This document shows positions 25,805-39,200 of a stretch of 64,000 nt of DNA, piece after piece. The position numbers and the translations under genes were made by a program. The notes under the pieces were generated by a model. The model saw only the letters and a program-made list of their open reading frames with translations. It was not told the origin of the DNA and searched no databases. The stretch is from Hyperoplus lanceolatus (Eukaryota > Chordata > Actinopteri > Uranoscopiformes > Ammodytidae), in assembly GCA_026929865.2 (NCBI GenBank), contig CM049407.1:20081001-20145000 (forward strand), given 5' to 3'. The stretch's first letter is position 1. Each line of letters opens with the position of its first letter.

Positions 25805-26535
25805 GTTTTTATACAGCAGTTGGTTCTGAGCGAGTGATCTGATTGGACGAGAGACCTTCTGAGCGTTCTGAAGGAGTGCTGATATTAGCGAACAACATCA
25901 CTCGGACTGTTCACCAAACTGTAGACCAACTGTCAAAATCACTCCGCGGCTCACAGATGAGCCGGAGCTTCACTTGTGTGTTATCTGTGTGTGTGTGACT
26001 CCGGTTGACTATGGCGAGTCTCTCCCTTGTGAGAGGGCATCGCTGCCACACACAGACAGAGACAGTGTGCGGTAGTCGCTCACACTCACGTTACTGAAGA
26101 CAGCAATAGTGTGTGGAGATAAACTCAGGCTGCTGAATAATACGAGCGCTGCATAGCTTTAGCCTAGCCTAGCTTTCCCACCTCATTGTATAACGTTACT
26201 TCCCCCGGGCCGAAATACACTCATAAACTCTGGGAAATGAAGCGTGGGGGTTTGGATTGGAAAGCGGACCTTATTACCAACTAGATTAAGATCCGCCGTT
26301 CCGTTTCTTTGGTGATTTTTACGGGACATCGGGCCGCCGTGGTTAATGTTACCAGAGTAAACAAAGCAAGACGAGCTCACTCGCGTAAAGTTGTTGCATA
26401 GCAACGCGCTCCGCTCTGACTGCTGTTGTCGAACTATTTGTGTTGGCGGAAGCAAATACATTCTTAAATGATTAAAGATCACATTATCACAAGTTAACTT
26501 GTGAATTTCAGTTGTAAAACTGCTGTATAAAAGCA
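25805..26535. mobile_element. DNA element R2, copy B
   Basis: Ends TTTTTATACAGCAGTTGG and AAACTGCTGTATAAAAG are inverted. The interior matches copy A over about 500 bases, including GTTACTTCCCCCGGGC and GGACATCGGGCCGCCGTGG. No transposase. Confidence 0.6.
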
Positions 26536-26683
26536 ATAGCACACTCGAGGTCGCATGTTGTCGCTCTATATCAGCACTGCTGTGTTTCTCTCCGACACTC
26601 GGCCTGCGGCCTCGTGCCTACGACCGAATCACAGCAGTGCTGATATAGAGCGACAACATGCTCCCTCTCGTGTGCTATTGCTT
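26528..26683. repeat. Strong stem-loop at the edge of R2 copy B
   Basis: CATGTTGTCGCTCTATATCA and TGATATAGAGCGACAACATG pair within longer arms (GCAATAGCACAC / GTGTGCTATTGC), with a loop of about 45 bases. Confidence 0.8.
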
Positions 26684-28049
26684 AATTATCTCAGTTGAGA
26701 CACTTTAAGAGGGTCATAGTTTTGTTTTGGGCATTGGTGATAAGATGATGCAAACACTGCATGTGTAATGAGGATGGGTTATTTGATGGATGTGCCAGTG
26801 CATTAAAGGAGCACTCCACTAATTTTAAACATATAGGTCAGTTTTACTCATCAGGGAACGTGCTACTTAGCCCGTGATAACAGTTGTATAATGTCTTCCA
26901 TAACCCTGATGATGTCACAGTCATGTCACGAGGGTTACATCAGCTCAAGCTTGGAGATTGCAACTTAATAACAGAAAGTCTGTGAATGTATCTGTAAGGA
27001 AGGGTTTAATCAAAGACACTATCAGTTGTTATGATTTGACCCACAGTATGGATTAAAAACATTATTGTTATTATTTGTTTAAGAAACTGTCACTGACAGT
27101 GACAGTAAATCACTCAACCTAATGGAAGTGACATATTAAACTGCCCCAGTATCCCTTTCAAGGTGCAGTGTGTAATATCATAATATTTAGTAGCATCAAG
27201 TGGTGAAGCTTCTAGATTGCAACCCTCCTTTGGTAACCCCATCCTTTCGAATAATTACGAAAGCTACTTGGCCTTCATGGATAAGGCGCTTGTTATTAAA
27301 GATGGCATCATCCACAACTGCCTCAAGTCTTTCCACAATATCAAGTAATGAGGAGAAGATTTATTTATTTATTTATTCTATAGTACTTCTTCTTCGTCTT
27401 TTAACAAGTGCATTACCCCAGGAAACCCACTATAAAAATGCAGATGGCCATCAAGGTTGTTCGTTCTTTGCTACGGTGACTCGCTCCCATGTATTTCTAA
27501 GGAAATAAAAGAAACAACAACTTTTATTTTAAAGCGAATTACACTCATTAAAACATAATTACTAATATTATTTTCCATTTCCACCAAGTCTTATGAAAAA
27601 TGCCAATACATTCTACAGACGGCACCTCAATATTTGAACTAGTCTGTTTATCCATGATTATGCACGTAAATATATTGGAGAAGTTCAACCGGCCAATAGA
27701 TATTGCATACACTGAAAGCATGAAACCTAATTTAATACTTGATGGAAGTTCTCAGTATTTCCTATCATTTTCAAGATACTGTAGATAATATTCAGAATCA
27801 ATGGCAACACCTGAAGACACTGAGATGCCTATTTCTGCAAGATTTTGGATAGAGAATTATGTTGTATCATTGAATGGGGATCTTGTGGTTCCAGGAGTGT
27901 GTTTTGTCTGTTACATTAAGCTCACCCTCACTGTGAGGGGTGGAGCAGTGTGGGAGGAGCACAGTACATTAAAAAAATAATCTCCTCTCATATAAAATTA
28001 GGATGAACCACCATTGTCCATTGTGCCACACGAGGAGCTCTGCTGTAGA
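26684..28049. other. Upstream flank of the steroid dehydrogenase
   Basis: Includes a TTAAAGGAGCACTCCACT repeat fragment near 26,803 and repeat R3. The last 150 bases before the start codon are the likely promoter or 5' UTR, unresolved. Confidence 0.4.
27163..27490. repeat. Dispersed repeat R3, first copy
   Basis: GGTGCAGTGTGTAATATC and TTAAAGATGGCATCATCCAC; the second copy is near 51,768. Common teleost repeat type, no coding capacity. Confidence 0.5.
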
Positions 28050-28234
28050 ATGTATCTCACTCATACACTGCCGATCATTGGAGGATTAACAGTGGTGTTC
28101 CACCTGCTGAGACTGGCCTGGAGATGTTGGTGTGGATTCAGAGAGTTTATTTTGTCAGAGCTCTGGCAAGTGGATTTAAGGACATATGGTCAATGGGCAG
28201 GTAATTTAGGAAACGTGCTTGATGATATATTACA

Positions 28235-28272
<38 letters not shown>

Positions 28273-31200
28273 CTGCACGCATCAGACTTTCTGTGACGTC
28301 TGTTTGATAAATTTCCTGGTAAGCTTTTCACATTCCAACCTAATGGGACCTGTCTGTCTCATTGCTTGCTAATATGTCAGCCCTCTGCAGAAAGCACACA
28401 TAAGCTTCAAGCCCACATTGTCCATCTTCTCTAGCTAAGATGGTGCAGTTTCGTTTGTGACACTTTTTACTGATGAAAACTAATTTGGTTTACACAGAAA
28501 AAGAAAGAAAATAAACTGTGCCATTTGTCTTGGGTGAGACTACTCATTCTGACTACAAGATCATTTAGAAGTTATTGAAAGGTTTCTGCTCATAGTGACA
28601 GGCTTATAATAATATTCAATGTTCATACCTAATCTTTACATTTCAGATTGGGGTATACATCTTGTAAACTTCTGTTATGAGTTGATAAAACAAACGAGCA
28701 TATAGGTTTTAATATTCAATAATGAATTTGAAGTTGATTATGCTTGCCTGTGTTTTATCCTGTATGCAGTTGTCACTGGCGCCACAGAAGGCATTGGTAA
28801 AGCTTATGCCTGTGAGGTGAGACTCCAACTTCCCCTCTGAAAATATTTATCTTTACCATTTAGTCCAGATTTGGAACTCTGTGACAGTTAGTTGATATTA
28901 GTTAAGCTATTTAAAATTGAGGATTCTTGCCAAACTTGTCCATCTGCATGTCTCCTTGTAGCTGGCACGAAGAGGTCTGGATATTGTTTTGGTGAGCAGA
29001 TCTAGTGATAAGCTTCACATGGTTGCCAAAGAGATAGGTAAGTCAAATAAAAAGGAAAATGGTGTTTCCCAGTTAATAAACACATGTGTCTCTCCAGGTG
29101 CATTCCACATCGGAAATAATAATCCAAAATATTATTTATTTTCTCCCTCAGAGGATCAGTACGGTCAACAGACTCGCACCATCCAAGTGGACTTCACCGG
29201 CGACCACAGTATCTACCCTGCAATTGCCCAAGAACTGCAGGGACTGGAAATTGGAATTCTAGGTAAGACGACCAACCAATTACAGAGCAGAAGGGAAAGT
29301 ACCAGGAAGTTATTCTGATAATTTATAAATGGAGACATATTATTAAAAAAAAACATCCTCTAGAAAAAATAAGCAGCACACTGGACCAATCTCACTGTCA
29401 ATGGTTTAAACAATGACAACAGTGAGAAGAAATAATATTTTGGCCCTATATGCTCAAAGAAATAGTTCATCAATTAAGGGAATGCACTTGTTTCCTTTCT
29501 TGCAGAGAGTTAGATACAAATAACAGTATCCCTCTTATGACAAGACACCAGCAAGTGACTGTCGTCATATTTGTCAAACACATGTTAAAAGGGTATCGAT
29601 TCTCATTTAGTAGGTTTATTTCCCAAAATGTTAAACGAGTCTTTTAGAAGATGTGTTTTCTTCTTCTGTTGAAGGCTAATTCAACCACCAAGTTATTGAA
29701 CATGATCAATGCAAAATGCATGCGCTGACCAACAGGCCAAACAGTTAAAGCGGGAATGAATAGATTCATTAATGATTGCTGCATAATTTTCTTGTTTGTG
29801 TCTTTATAACCCACACAGTTAACAATGTAGGGATGATCTGTTCGGATAATTTTGCCTACTTTCTGGAGGTACTAGACACTGAACAGGTATGTTTTTGCGT
29901 TTATAACACACAGGACAATTCTTTTTTTTCAGCTCAAGTTTTCTCTCCGATTTGTAACTGCAATATTTTCCCTTGTGTGTTTATTTTTTTGCCAGAAAAT
30001 CAATAAGATGATCAACTGTAACATGCTGTCTGTCCCTCAGGTAAGATATATTTGTATTATGTGAATATATGCTGAATGACTGTGTTTAGAAGTGCTTTTA
30101 ATGTTCAGGCATCTACAGTATTTGCACAGTTTTGGTGTTTCATAACAAAATATGATAATGATTTGTATTTGCTTCACTCAGATGTCCAGGCTGGTCCTTC
30201 CAGACATGGTTAAAAGGTATTGTCACACACACATCTAGAAGTCAACGTTGTTGCACACAAAGTATTGTGGGTATTGGTGACACATTTATTTAACTTTTTA
30301 TCTTCCATCTCCTTCCCAGAAAGACGGGCCTGATCATCAATATCTCCTCTGAGATGGGCGTCCGTCCACAGCCTTTGTTGTCCCTTTACTCGGCCACGAA
30401 GGTACTTTCTCTTCCAGATATTCTGTCACTTATTGGCAAGCATGATATTCAGACACATCCTGACCAGATTACTCACACATTCACGATAAGTGCACATTCA
30501 TGACTCATGACACTATACTCTCCCACTGGTCTGTGTGTTTTTTGACATTGACTTTTTTTTTATTTCAGACCTTTGTAACATATTTCTCTCAGTGTCTTCA
30601 TGCTGAGTACAAGTCGATGGGAATTATTGTTCAGGTATGAGTATGTATGCGACACAAAACTAAATTCTTAAACTGAACTGAATATTGCAAAGCTCATTCT
30701 CATGTTTATGATTATACAAGAAACAACATCATCATCTTAAGAAGGGAATTCTGGCTGTTATTTATCTCTAAAATAATTTGAATCATAGCCCAAGATATAA
30801 TTAAGCAATAATAAAAAGAAATACAAAAAAATGTAAAGGATTTCTCTAGAAACAAAATGGTTGTATTACACTGGCTTCTTTTTATTTTATTTTTGTCATT
30901 TATTTCAACTACCTACAGTCCGAAAGATTTTACAGTTGAAAAAAAATGGTGCTCTCTAGTGGACTAGCCATGTAATGGTGACACTTTTTCTAAATCAACT
31001 CAAATGCATTTTTCTAATGCTATTTCTTATAATTTAACAGCAGACATGTATTCATATACCAATGTGTTGGGGATTAGTTTTGTATTTACAGAAACTGCCT
31101 TCAAACAGACTACACATTTTTTTTGGGTGTAACTGTTTTTTTGTTAGACAAACATATGATAATATTAAAAGGAAATTACATCAACACCCAATATGTCTTC

Positions 31201-31712
31201 CTATTTGGAAAACAGGCAGCTTATTAAATTAACCTTTGCCCTCTTGCTGCTCTCCCTGATTCAGATTATCTTCGTCTTTTATGGGCCTGCCTGTAAAGTG
31301 AAGCTGCATCAAACGCATTATGCTCTGGATAGTGCTCCATAATGCTAACCCTAACCTCTCTGTCTGCAGTGTGTGGCCCCCTTCCTGGTGTCTACCAACA
31401 TGACACAGAACATGGCGGTCAACTGCCTCGTGAAGAGCGCCTCTGCGTTCGCCCGGGAGGCTTTAAACACTGTGGGTCACTCCAGCTACACCAGCGGCTG
31501 CATGTCCCACGCATTACAGGTCAGAGGGATGAGAGAATATGTTGTGATCACTTACAAACTGTCAACTACTGCAATATATTTACATCTCTCTTTCTCTTTC
31601 CCCTTCATCCCTATAGAACATGGCCCTCACAATACTGCTGCCAGACTGGCTACGGATGTCATCAGTCCTCATCAGAAAGCTACGGAATATTAAAGAAATA
31701 CAGAATATATGA
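28050..31712 (+). CDS. hsd20b2: Steroid dehydrogenase of the HSD17B3/HSD17B12 group, probably 20-beta-hydroxysteroid dehydrogenase 2
   Basis: NAD(P)H-dependent short-chain dehydrogenase of the ER-anchored steroid/3-ketoacyl reductase group. Eleven exons: 28050-28200, 28770-28816, 28962-29037, 29152-29262, 29819-29886, 29996-30040, 30182-30216, 30320-30401, 30569-30634, 31370-31519, 31617-31712. All junctions are GT-AG, phases agree and the product is 308 aa. Visible: hydrophobic N-terminal anchor (about 6-25), a WRCWCGF stretch, cofactor motif TGATEGIG (53-60), NNVG, catalytic Ser188 in INISS, and YSATK with Tyr201 and Lys205 at the standard spacing. The start is the ATG opening MYLTHTLP; an earlier ATG at 28,003 is out of frame. 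The ending lacks an obvious KKXX signal. Family and group are secure; choosing hsd20b2 over an hsd17b3 or hsd17b12 copy rests on overall resemblance to fish Hsd20b2 and is an inference. An AATAAA lies at 32,123. Confidence 0.9.
28237..28271. repeat. (GT)n microsatellite in intron 1 of the steroid dehydrogenase
   Basis: Starts 36 bases after the exon 1 donor. Confidence 0.95.
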
Positions 31713-32122
31713 AATATAATAGGAAAAGAAGCAGTCACTTCACTGCACTTCTTACATAGTACATAGAATGTGCACAATATCATAGCAAGGTTTTTACATA
31801 GGCTACTACTACTTAGCATGTTAATACTGTGAAAATGTGTACGATTATTTATTGCATTTATTTATCTATGCATTTTCAACATCCTCATTCACTGGACTGC
31901 TAAGTATCACTGGGTCGCATAACAGAGCATATCTATATTTATATTATTTCACCCGACATATTTACAGACAAAGTTCCTGTTATTGTATTGTATTGAAGCA
32001 AATGTTTAAATACACATTTTATGTTAAGATGTGACAATATTACATTTTCAAAGATGACAGTGCACAGTATATTTAACACGTTAACTCCTATCACAAATAG
32101 CAGTCTAATATGTTTAATATTT

Positions 32123-32128
32123 AATAAA
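32123..32128 (+). terminator. Candidate polyadenylation signal of the steroid dehydrogenase gene
   Basis: AATAAA about 410 bases after the stop codon in an AT-rich stretch. The nearest candidate for slc12a9 on the other strand is the complement of TTTATT at 32,322-32,327, so the two 3' UTRs may nearly touch or overlap. Confidence 0.4.
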
Positions 32129-33298
32129 CATCAGCATAAAAATGTCACTGCTTTAAGGCTTTCTTATTGACCATTAACTGCAGCTCAAGCTGGAACATGC
32201 CCAAAGGGCAAAGCCAAATCGTGCCGGCAGCTCTTTCAGCAAATTCCGATTTGTTTTGTTCAAAGGTCCCCGCAAGTGTTGCTACACTGTAAAACAAAAC
32301 ATGACGCAAACACAATAACATTTTATTCCGTACTTTATAAATATGGTAAATGAATTGTTTAACGTGTGTTAAATTTGCTCTGGTTTGTTAAGAATCAGTG
32401 TTGATCCTGCTCCTGACTGAGACTGGAGTAGGTTGGACCTTCATAGTTATCATGAATGTAACCCTTTTTGGTGTCTTTCTGTCTGTATTGTGAAGCACAC
32501 AAATCCAATACATTTTCCATAAACAACAGCAACAAATGCTGTTCTCAGCATCTGAGATCAAACAAACAAAATGGTTTCCCTTGTGACAACAAAAGAACAC
32601 ACGTTTGTGTAAGTGCATTGAAAACAGAAATCTGAACCCAAATACCGCTCAGAAACAAAAAGTCTTTGGATCGGCTAAAAAACAACAAGCAGCAAAAATA
32701 CACAGGAGGAGTTTAAAATAGCCTTTAGCAACTCAACCAGGAAAACAAGTTTTTTTTACGGAGGTCCATAGTTTTTTACAAAACACTACATAGGTCATTA
32801 TCAGTTCATCCCTGAAGTTATTTATATATAGACATTTATATATTCATATCCGAGATGACCCGTATTCCTCAAAGCAAATAGTGGTTTTGTTCTCAGGAGT
32901 CTTTGACACATTGTTATTTCTGTCTTGTATCAAAAGACAGGCCTAAAGCTAATGCAAACCGGATTTTATAGCAACATTAATCGCACCAACAAACATAAGT
33001 ATACCAACATTTTGTGGCTTAATCTCCTAGCCCATTCAAGTATATGAAACATAGGGAAATATCCTATTTGAATGCAAAAAAGCACTCGACTGTGGTCCTT
33101 CTCTAAACTTTGGTAAAACGACAAAAACGAGCTGTATTAGGTGATAGCTTACTGCTGCTACTGTACTTAAGGTGTTAATAATTTAACATGTAACCAGTGG
33201 TTATACTTGGTGTAACTTAGCTGTCGGATAAGACTTTGCTGCATGTATCATAATATCAAATAATGAAACATTGTGAACAACACAATGATCGCGCATGC

Positions 33299-36200
33299 TC
33301 ACAGATCAGTGTATGTGACCGGGGTGACACCGTGAATGAAGAGCGTTGGCCCTAAGCTGTTGGTCACGGCCTCCAGCTGAGCTAAGTACTGCATAGCCTG
33401 GCTGTGGTGAGCGGGGGGGCGAGGTAGGTACAGGAAGCGGACAGCGGCCTGCGAGCTGTGCTCCATCAACATACAGTTCACCGCTGACAGGAAGTGCTCA
33501 GACTGGGCCCCCCCCGCCGCCGGCTCCTTGTCTGGCTGGATGTGGTGCTGCACCACAGTGTCCCAGGGCACGATCTTAATGGAGGCCCTGATCCTCAGCT
33601 TCCTCAGCAGCTCTCTGAAGGTCTCCTCGTTCACCACCCAGCCCTGGTCGCTGGACTCTGTCTCCACGTTGAGGAAGATCCTCATGCGGGCGTGGCGCCA
33701 TTTGCTGGACATGTTGAGCACGCAGGCCATCTGCAGCAGGAAGAGGCTGCACACATCCTCGTAGTCTCGGCTGCCCGGCTGCAGCAGGTTGAGAGGCCAC
33801 ACATCTATGGTCCTGTCCAACCCGTCCATCTTACAGTCCTTGCCCTCTCCCTCCAGCTGGAAGAAGTAGCGGCCCAGGCACACGTTCTTGTTCATTTTGA
33901 CGGCGTCGGAAACGATCCCGACGTACTCCTCCGGTGACAGCCAGCGCGGGCTCTCCACGTGTCTCACCGGGGGGAAGTGAGCCTGCAGCGAAGGCAGGTC
34001 CACGCCGAAGTTGTACTCGTCCTCACTCCCTCCTTGTCCCACAGAGGAGCCGCAGAAGGCCGTGTCCTGCAAAAAGAAGTCCTCGGGAGTGCAGCCGTCA
34101 TAGAAACCTAAAACCAACGTGTTGGGCTTCATGCCGCCTTGTAGAGAGAAGTGGAAAAAAAACAGAGAGAAGTGAACAAGAGTCAGCAGTTTTAAAACCA
34201 CTATTACCTTCCATCATACCGTTTTGAGTTATTGATCTAGGTTTATACAAGGAATTGCTTAAGGTTCTCATACCATCAGAATATCAAACGGGCCCATGCC
34301 TATTACCAAGTGCAGAGAAGAGCGACATCATAATCTGTGCTGTATGTGAAGATAAGTATGTACAGTAGGGGCTCACCCAGGCCTGTGATGCGCAGCAGAT
34401 GCTGTGTTCCCTGTCTGACAGAGGGAGACAGCGTCAGGTCTACAAAGGCCTTCACTCCCAGTTTATCAACCAGGCTCAGCCAGAAGTTGTACTGCTGCTG
34501 GACCGGGTCTGATGGAAGGGTGTCTAAAAAGGAGGAACAAGAATGAGTTTGACAATTGAATATTACTAGTAAAACAATACCTTATACCCTGGACAGTATT
34601 TATATCGATAGTTATGTATGCAACTACGGTTCTATGAGTTCCGAATGACCGCCAGAGGCGGTGCTTTCAGCACTGGATGTTCCATCGCGCGCATGCAGAG
34701 GTCGAGATCTTATACCAAAATAGTCACCTGTGACACCTGGGTGACCCCGGGAATGTCTTTATATTCCGGAAGTCACTCTAGGATCTGTTCCAACTGGATC
34801 TTCTCGCGGTATCTGAGAAGTCTGAGTGACAGAGAACTCGGTCATCCGGACCTCATAGAACCGTAGTTACATACGTAACTATCGTTCTATTTCGTTCCTA
34901 CTGACCGCCAGAGGCGGTGCTTTCAGCACTGGATGACTTATACCAGAAAGGTCACGAAGAGTACTCACCATTTAAGGCCTTCCAGCCGCAAACAAGACAG
35001 CCGTCGCCACCGGATGAGGAGCAGCGACATTCACTCCGTAGAACCGCGCAAACGTACATGATGAGGACCATGTAGCCGCGGAGCAAATGTCCTGAAGAGG
35101 AACCCCCTTCAAGGCCGCCCATGATGTAGCCATACTCCTGGTAGAGTGGCACTTAACGGCCACGGGCACAGGGAGCCCCTGTGCTCTATATGCATTCAAC
35201 ACTAGATCCACAATCCAGTGAGAGTCTCTGCTTAGACAAGGCAGCCCCCTTCCTGCAGCCCCCGTAACAGACAAAGAGGTTATCCGTCTTACGCAAGCTG
35301 GTTGTAGCTTCAACATATGCCCTAAGCGCCCGCACCGGGCACAGTGGGTCTGGTACACTTTCTGCACCCCCTGGAGAGCCTGGTGGATTGAAAGCAGCCA
35401 ACTCGATTGGTTGGTTTGCGTGATGTGGAGACAAGCGTTTGGGCAGGAAGGATGGGATCGGCCAGAGCACCACTCCTGACCCATCTGCGTGCCAGCGCAT
35501 ACACGCCTGGCTCAAGGCATGGAGCTCACCGACCCGTTTAGCAGTTGCAATGGCAAGGAGGAATGCCGTTTTCATAGACAGCCGCGTCAGATCTGCCTGA
35601 CTTAGCAGCTCAAATGGGGGTAGACATAAGGAACTCAGCACCACCTACAAGTCCCATGATGGTGCCCTCAAGGGCCGTGGTGGTCGAAGCCTCTGGGCTC
35701 CCCTTAGAAACTGCCTGACTAGGTAGTGGGACCCTACTGTCTGGTTATCAACTCTTGCATGTGCAGCCGACATCGCGGCCACATAAACGCGCAGGGTCGA
35801 AGCAGCTCTGTTGTTGTCCAACACAGACTGCAAAAAGTTTAGTATCACCCCCACCGAGCACGTCTCTGGGACTTCGCCCTGTGCCACGCACCACTGTGAG
35901 AACAACTTCCATCTGTTTGCATAGAGCAACCTAGTGGAGAGTGCTCTTGCACTAAAAATGGTACGGACCACTGCCTGGTCGCAAGACGTCCGCAGTGGGT
36001 CTTGGCTCTCAGGGGCCACACACACAGCTGCAGGCGCCCCGGATTCGTGTGCCATATGCGTCCGCCGACCTGAGATAGGAGATCCTGTCTCTCTGGAAGG
36101 CGCCAAGCCTCCCCGTTGAGGAGTCTCATCAATGCTGGGAACCATGGCCTTCCTGGCCAATGTGGAGCCACCAGAAGTAGGCTGTGACCGCCACGCTGGA

Positions 36201-39200
36201 CCCTGTCCAGTGTTGCCAGTAAAAGGGGAATTGGAGGAAATGCATACAGCAGGCTGTCTGGCCAAGCATGAGCCAGAGCGTCCTGTCCTAAGGGACTGGT
36301 CCTCTCCGTCAAGGAGAACCAGAGGGGACAGTGGGTCGTCTCTTCGGAAGCAAAGAGATCTACCACTGCCCTGCCATACCTGTCCCACATCATGCTGACT
36401 ACCAATGGATGGAGCCTCCACTCCCCGGAGGGTGGCCCTTGGCGAGAGAGAAGGTCTGCCGCTGTGTTCCGGACACCTGGAACATGGACAGCCCTCAGGC
36501 TTAGAAAGTGGGGGAACGCCCATGGAAGGAGCCGCTGTGTGACTCGCAGGCTCCGTCTCGATCTGGTGCCCCCCTGGTGGTTGATATGGTAGACTGTGGA
36601 AATGTTGTCTGTCCTGACGAGAACATGCTGGTTCCTCAGAACTGGGAGGAAGTGCTTGAGAGCTAAAAACACCGCAAGAAGTTCCAGCACATTTATATGC
36701 TCCAGTCTCTGCTGGGCATCCCACTTGCCTCTGACAGTCCTGCACTGCCATAATGCGCCCCAGCCGGAAAGGGAGGCATCTGTGTCTACAACCTCCCGCC
36801 AGGAAGCTATCCTTCCCAAGGGCGACCCCGCAATCAGGTATGCCCTCTCTCTCCAGGGTCGGAGGGCCAGAAGGCACTGCCCAGACACCCTGACCATCTT
36901 GTGTCCCTGCCACTTGGGGTCCAAGTGGAGACCATTGGCCCAGATCTGCAGAGGCCGCAACTTGAGAAGGCCTAGTGGGACCACCATGGATGCTGAGGTC
37001 AGCATACCTGTCAGCCGCAGGAAGAGGCTGTATTTCAGCAACCTCCCCCGCCTGAAGCGCTAGCTGCAGAATGGCAACGACACGCTTTGTAGAGAGGCAG
37101 GCTCGCATGCCCACCGAGTCGAGCACCAGCCCTAGATAACTCACCACCCGACATGGTGTAAGGTTGCTCTTGGCAAAGTTGGCTGTGAGGCCAAGCCGAT
37201 CCACATGGCTGAGGAGCCTGGCTGTGACCCTGACTGCCTGCTCCCGAGTTGGGGAAATGATTAGCCAATCGTCTAGGTAAGGCAATATCGCCATACCGCC
37301 GGCCTGTAATGGGGACAGGGCTGCTACCACACACCGTGTAAATATACGTGGGGCCAGAGACAACCCGAACGGGAACACCTTGAATTGGTACACCCCTTAG
37401 TGCATGAGGCATGAAACTACAGTTCATGCATGGGTTGTCCGATACTGCCTCTCTCAGGTGCTCAACCCCAAGGCATGCAGGGCACTGGTCATGGCCATCC
37501 TCCGCTTGCAGGGAGGCCATGCAGGCAAGGCAATTATGGGCGCTTAACATAACGGCAAATGAATTAGCCTATGTCAAGTAAATTACTCCGTAAGTAAATA
37601 AGTAGGCTACGCAACCGGCTGTAGGCGGGAGCACCCAAGCACCGATGCGATACTTCTAAATTAAACAGCGATGGTGAGTCCTGCTAGAACCCCGAGCCGC
37701 CCACTGGGGAGCAAATTAAGGCAGGCTAGGCAATCGAGCTATAGGCGAGAGCAACCAGCAACGATGCGACCCTCCTAAAATAACAGTGACGGCGACTGCC
37801 GTAACACCCAAGCCGCGCACTGGCGAGCAAATCAAAGCAGGCTAGGCAGTCGAGCTATAGGCGAGAGCACCCAGCACGATGCGACACCCCTACAACACAG
37901 TGACGGCGACTGCGGTACACCAAGCCATTCACTGGGGTGCAAATTAAAGCGGGCTAGGCAATCGAGGCTTAGGCGAGAGCACCCAGCAACGATGCAACAC
38001 CCCTAATATAACACAGCGTTTTTTAAACCAAGCCGCGCACTGGGGCGCAAATTAAAGCGGGCTAGGCAATCGAGGCTTAGGCGAGAGCACCCAGCAACGA
38101 CGCGACACCCCTAATATAACACAGCGCGCACTGCGGTACACCAAGCCGCACACTGGAGCGCAAATTAAAGCGGGCTAGGCAATCGAGCAAACGGCGAGAG
38201 CACCCAGCAACGATGCAACACCCCTAATATAACACAGCGACAGCGACTGCTGTACACCAAGCCGCGCACTGGGGCGCAAATTAAAGCGGGCTAGGCAATC
38301 GAGGCTTAGGCGAGAGCACCCAGCAACGACGCGACACCCCTAATATAACACAGCGGCGGCGACTGCGGTAACACCAAGCCGCACACTGGAGCGCAAATTA
38401 AAGCGGGCTAGGCAATCGAGCAAACGGCGAGAGCACCCAGCAATGACGCGACACCCCTACAAAAACACAATGCTTACAATAACACAGTGACAGCGACTGC
38501 TGTACACCAAGCCGCGCACTAGCCTGGTGCTACCAGACCATCGTACTTCATTTCATTTGTACAGAAGGTCTGGCAGTGCTGTAATTGGCAAACGTTCACT
38601 CATGGAGGCGGGTGTCTGTTAAAGTTTAAAACTATTGGATCTGCCCAGTGCCACTCTGGATTAGCCAACCAATCGCATAACGTTTGGTCGTCACGTGTGT
38701 CATGAGCCGGCTTCTGGCAACTGAAACTGGAGCGCGACTTCGACGTCATCGTTCTCAGCCACTCGCTCTGTTCACTGATTGGACCGGCTGTCGAATCTCC
38801 GGCAAAAGTGGGAAATGGGCTGTACACCCAGACTGACTACTGAAGGGAAAATAAAATTTGGCCGGAAGTAGGCGGGCGGGCGGATCCAGGCTAGCCGCGC
38901 ACTGGGGCGCAAATTAAAGCGGGCTAGGCAATCGAGGCTTAGGCGATAGCACCCAGCAACGATGCAACAACGATTAAATCAAAGTAAGCAACCGGTCCAG
39001 GCGAACTCAACCCAAGCACCGTGCAGCAATGCTAGAAAAACAATACATTCGAGCATACAATTAGCAAACGGGCTTAGTGAACAACACACAAGCACGAACG
39101 AAAGAATAACACGGCGACTGTGAACTCAGCCGCCGCCTGACAAGCTCAATTAAAGCAAGGTGGGAAGGAATTAGCTTCCGCGGTAGCCGGAGGCTACGCG

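Noticed and set aside
33494..34227. Long plus-strand frames opposite the slc12a9 last exon
   Set aside because: Shadows of the GC-rich coding exon; no family resemblance and the minus frame matches SLC12A9 to its final residue.
35934..37063. Plus-strand frames opposite the DIRS element
   Set aside because: Antisense shadows of RT, RNase H and recombinase text.
37600..38965. Regular repeats with spacing of about 115 bases resembling a CRISPR array
   Set aside because: Units are continuous tandem repeats without unique spacers, in a vertebrate genome and inside a retrotransposon leader.
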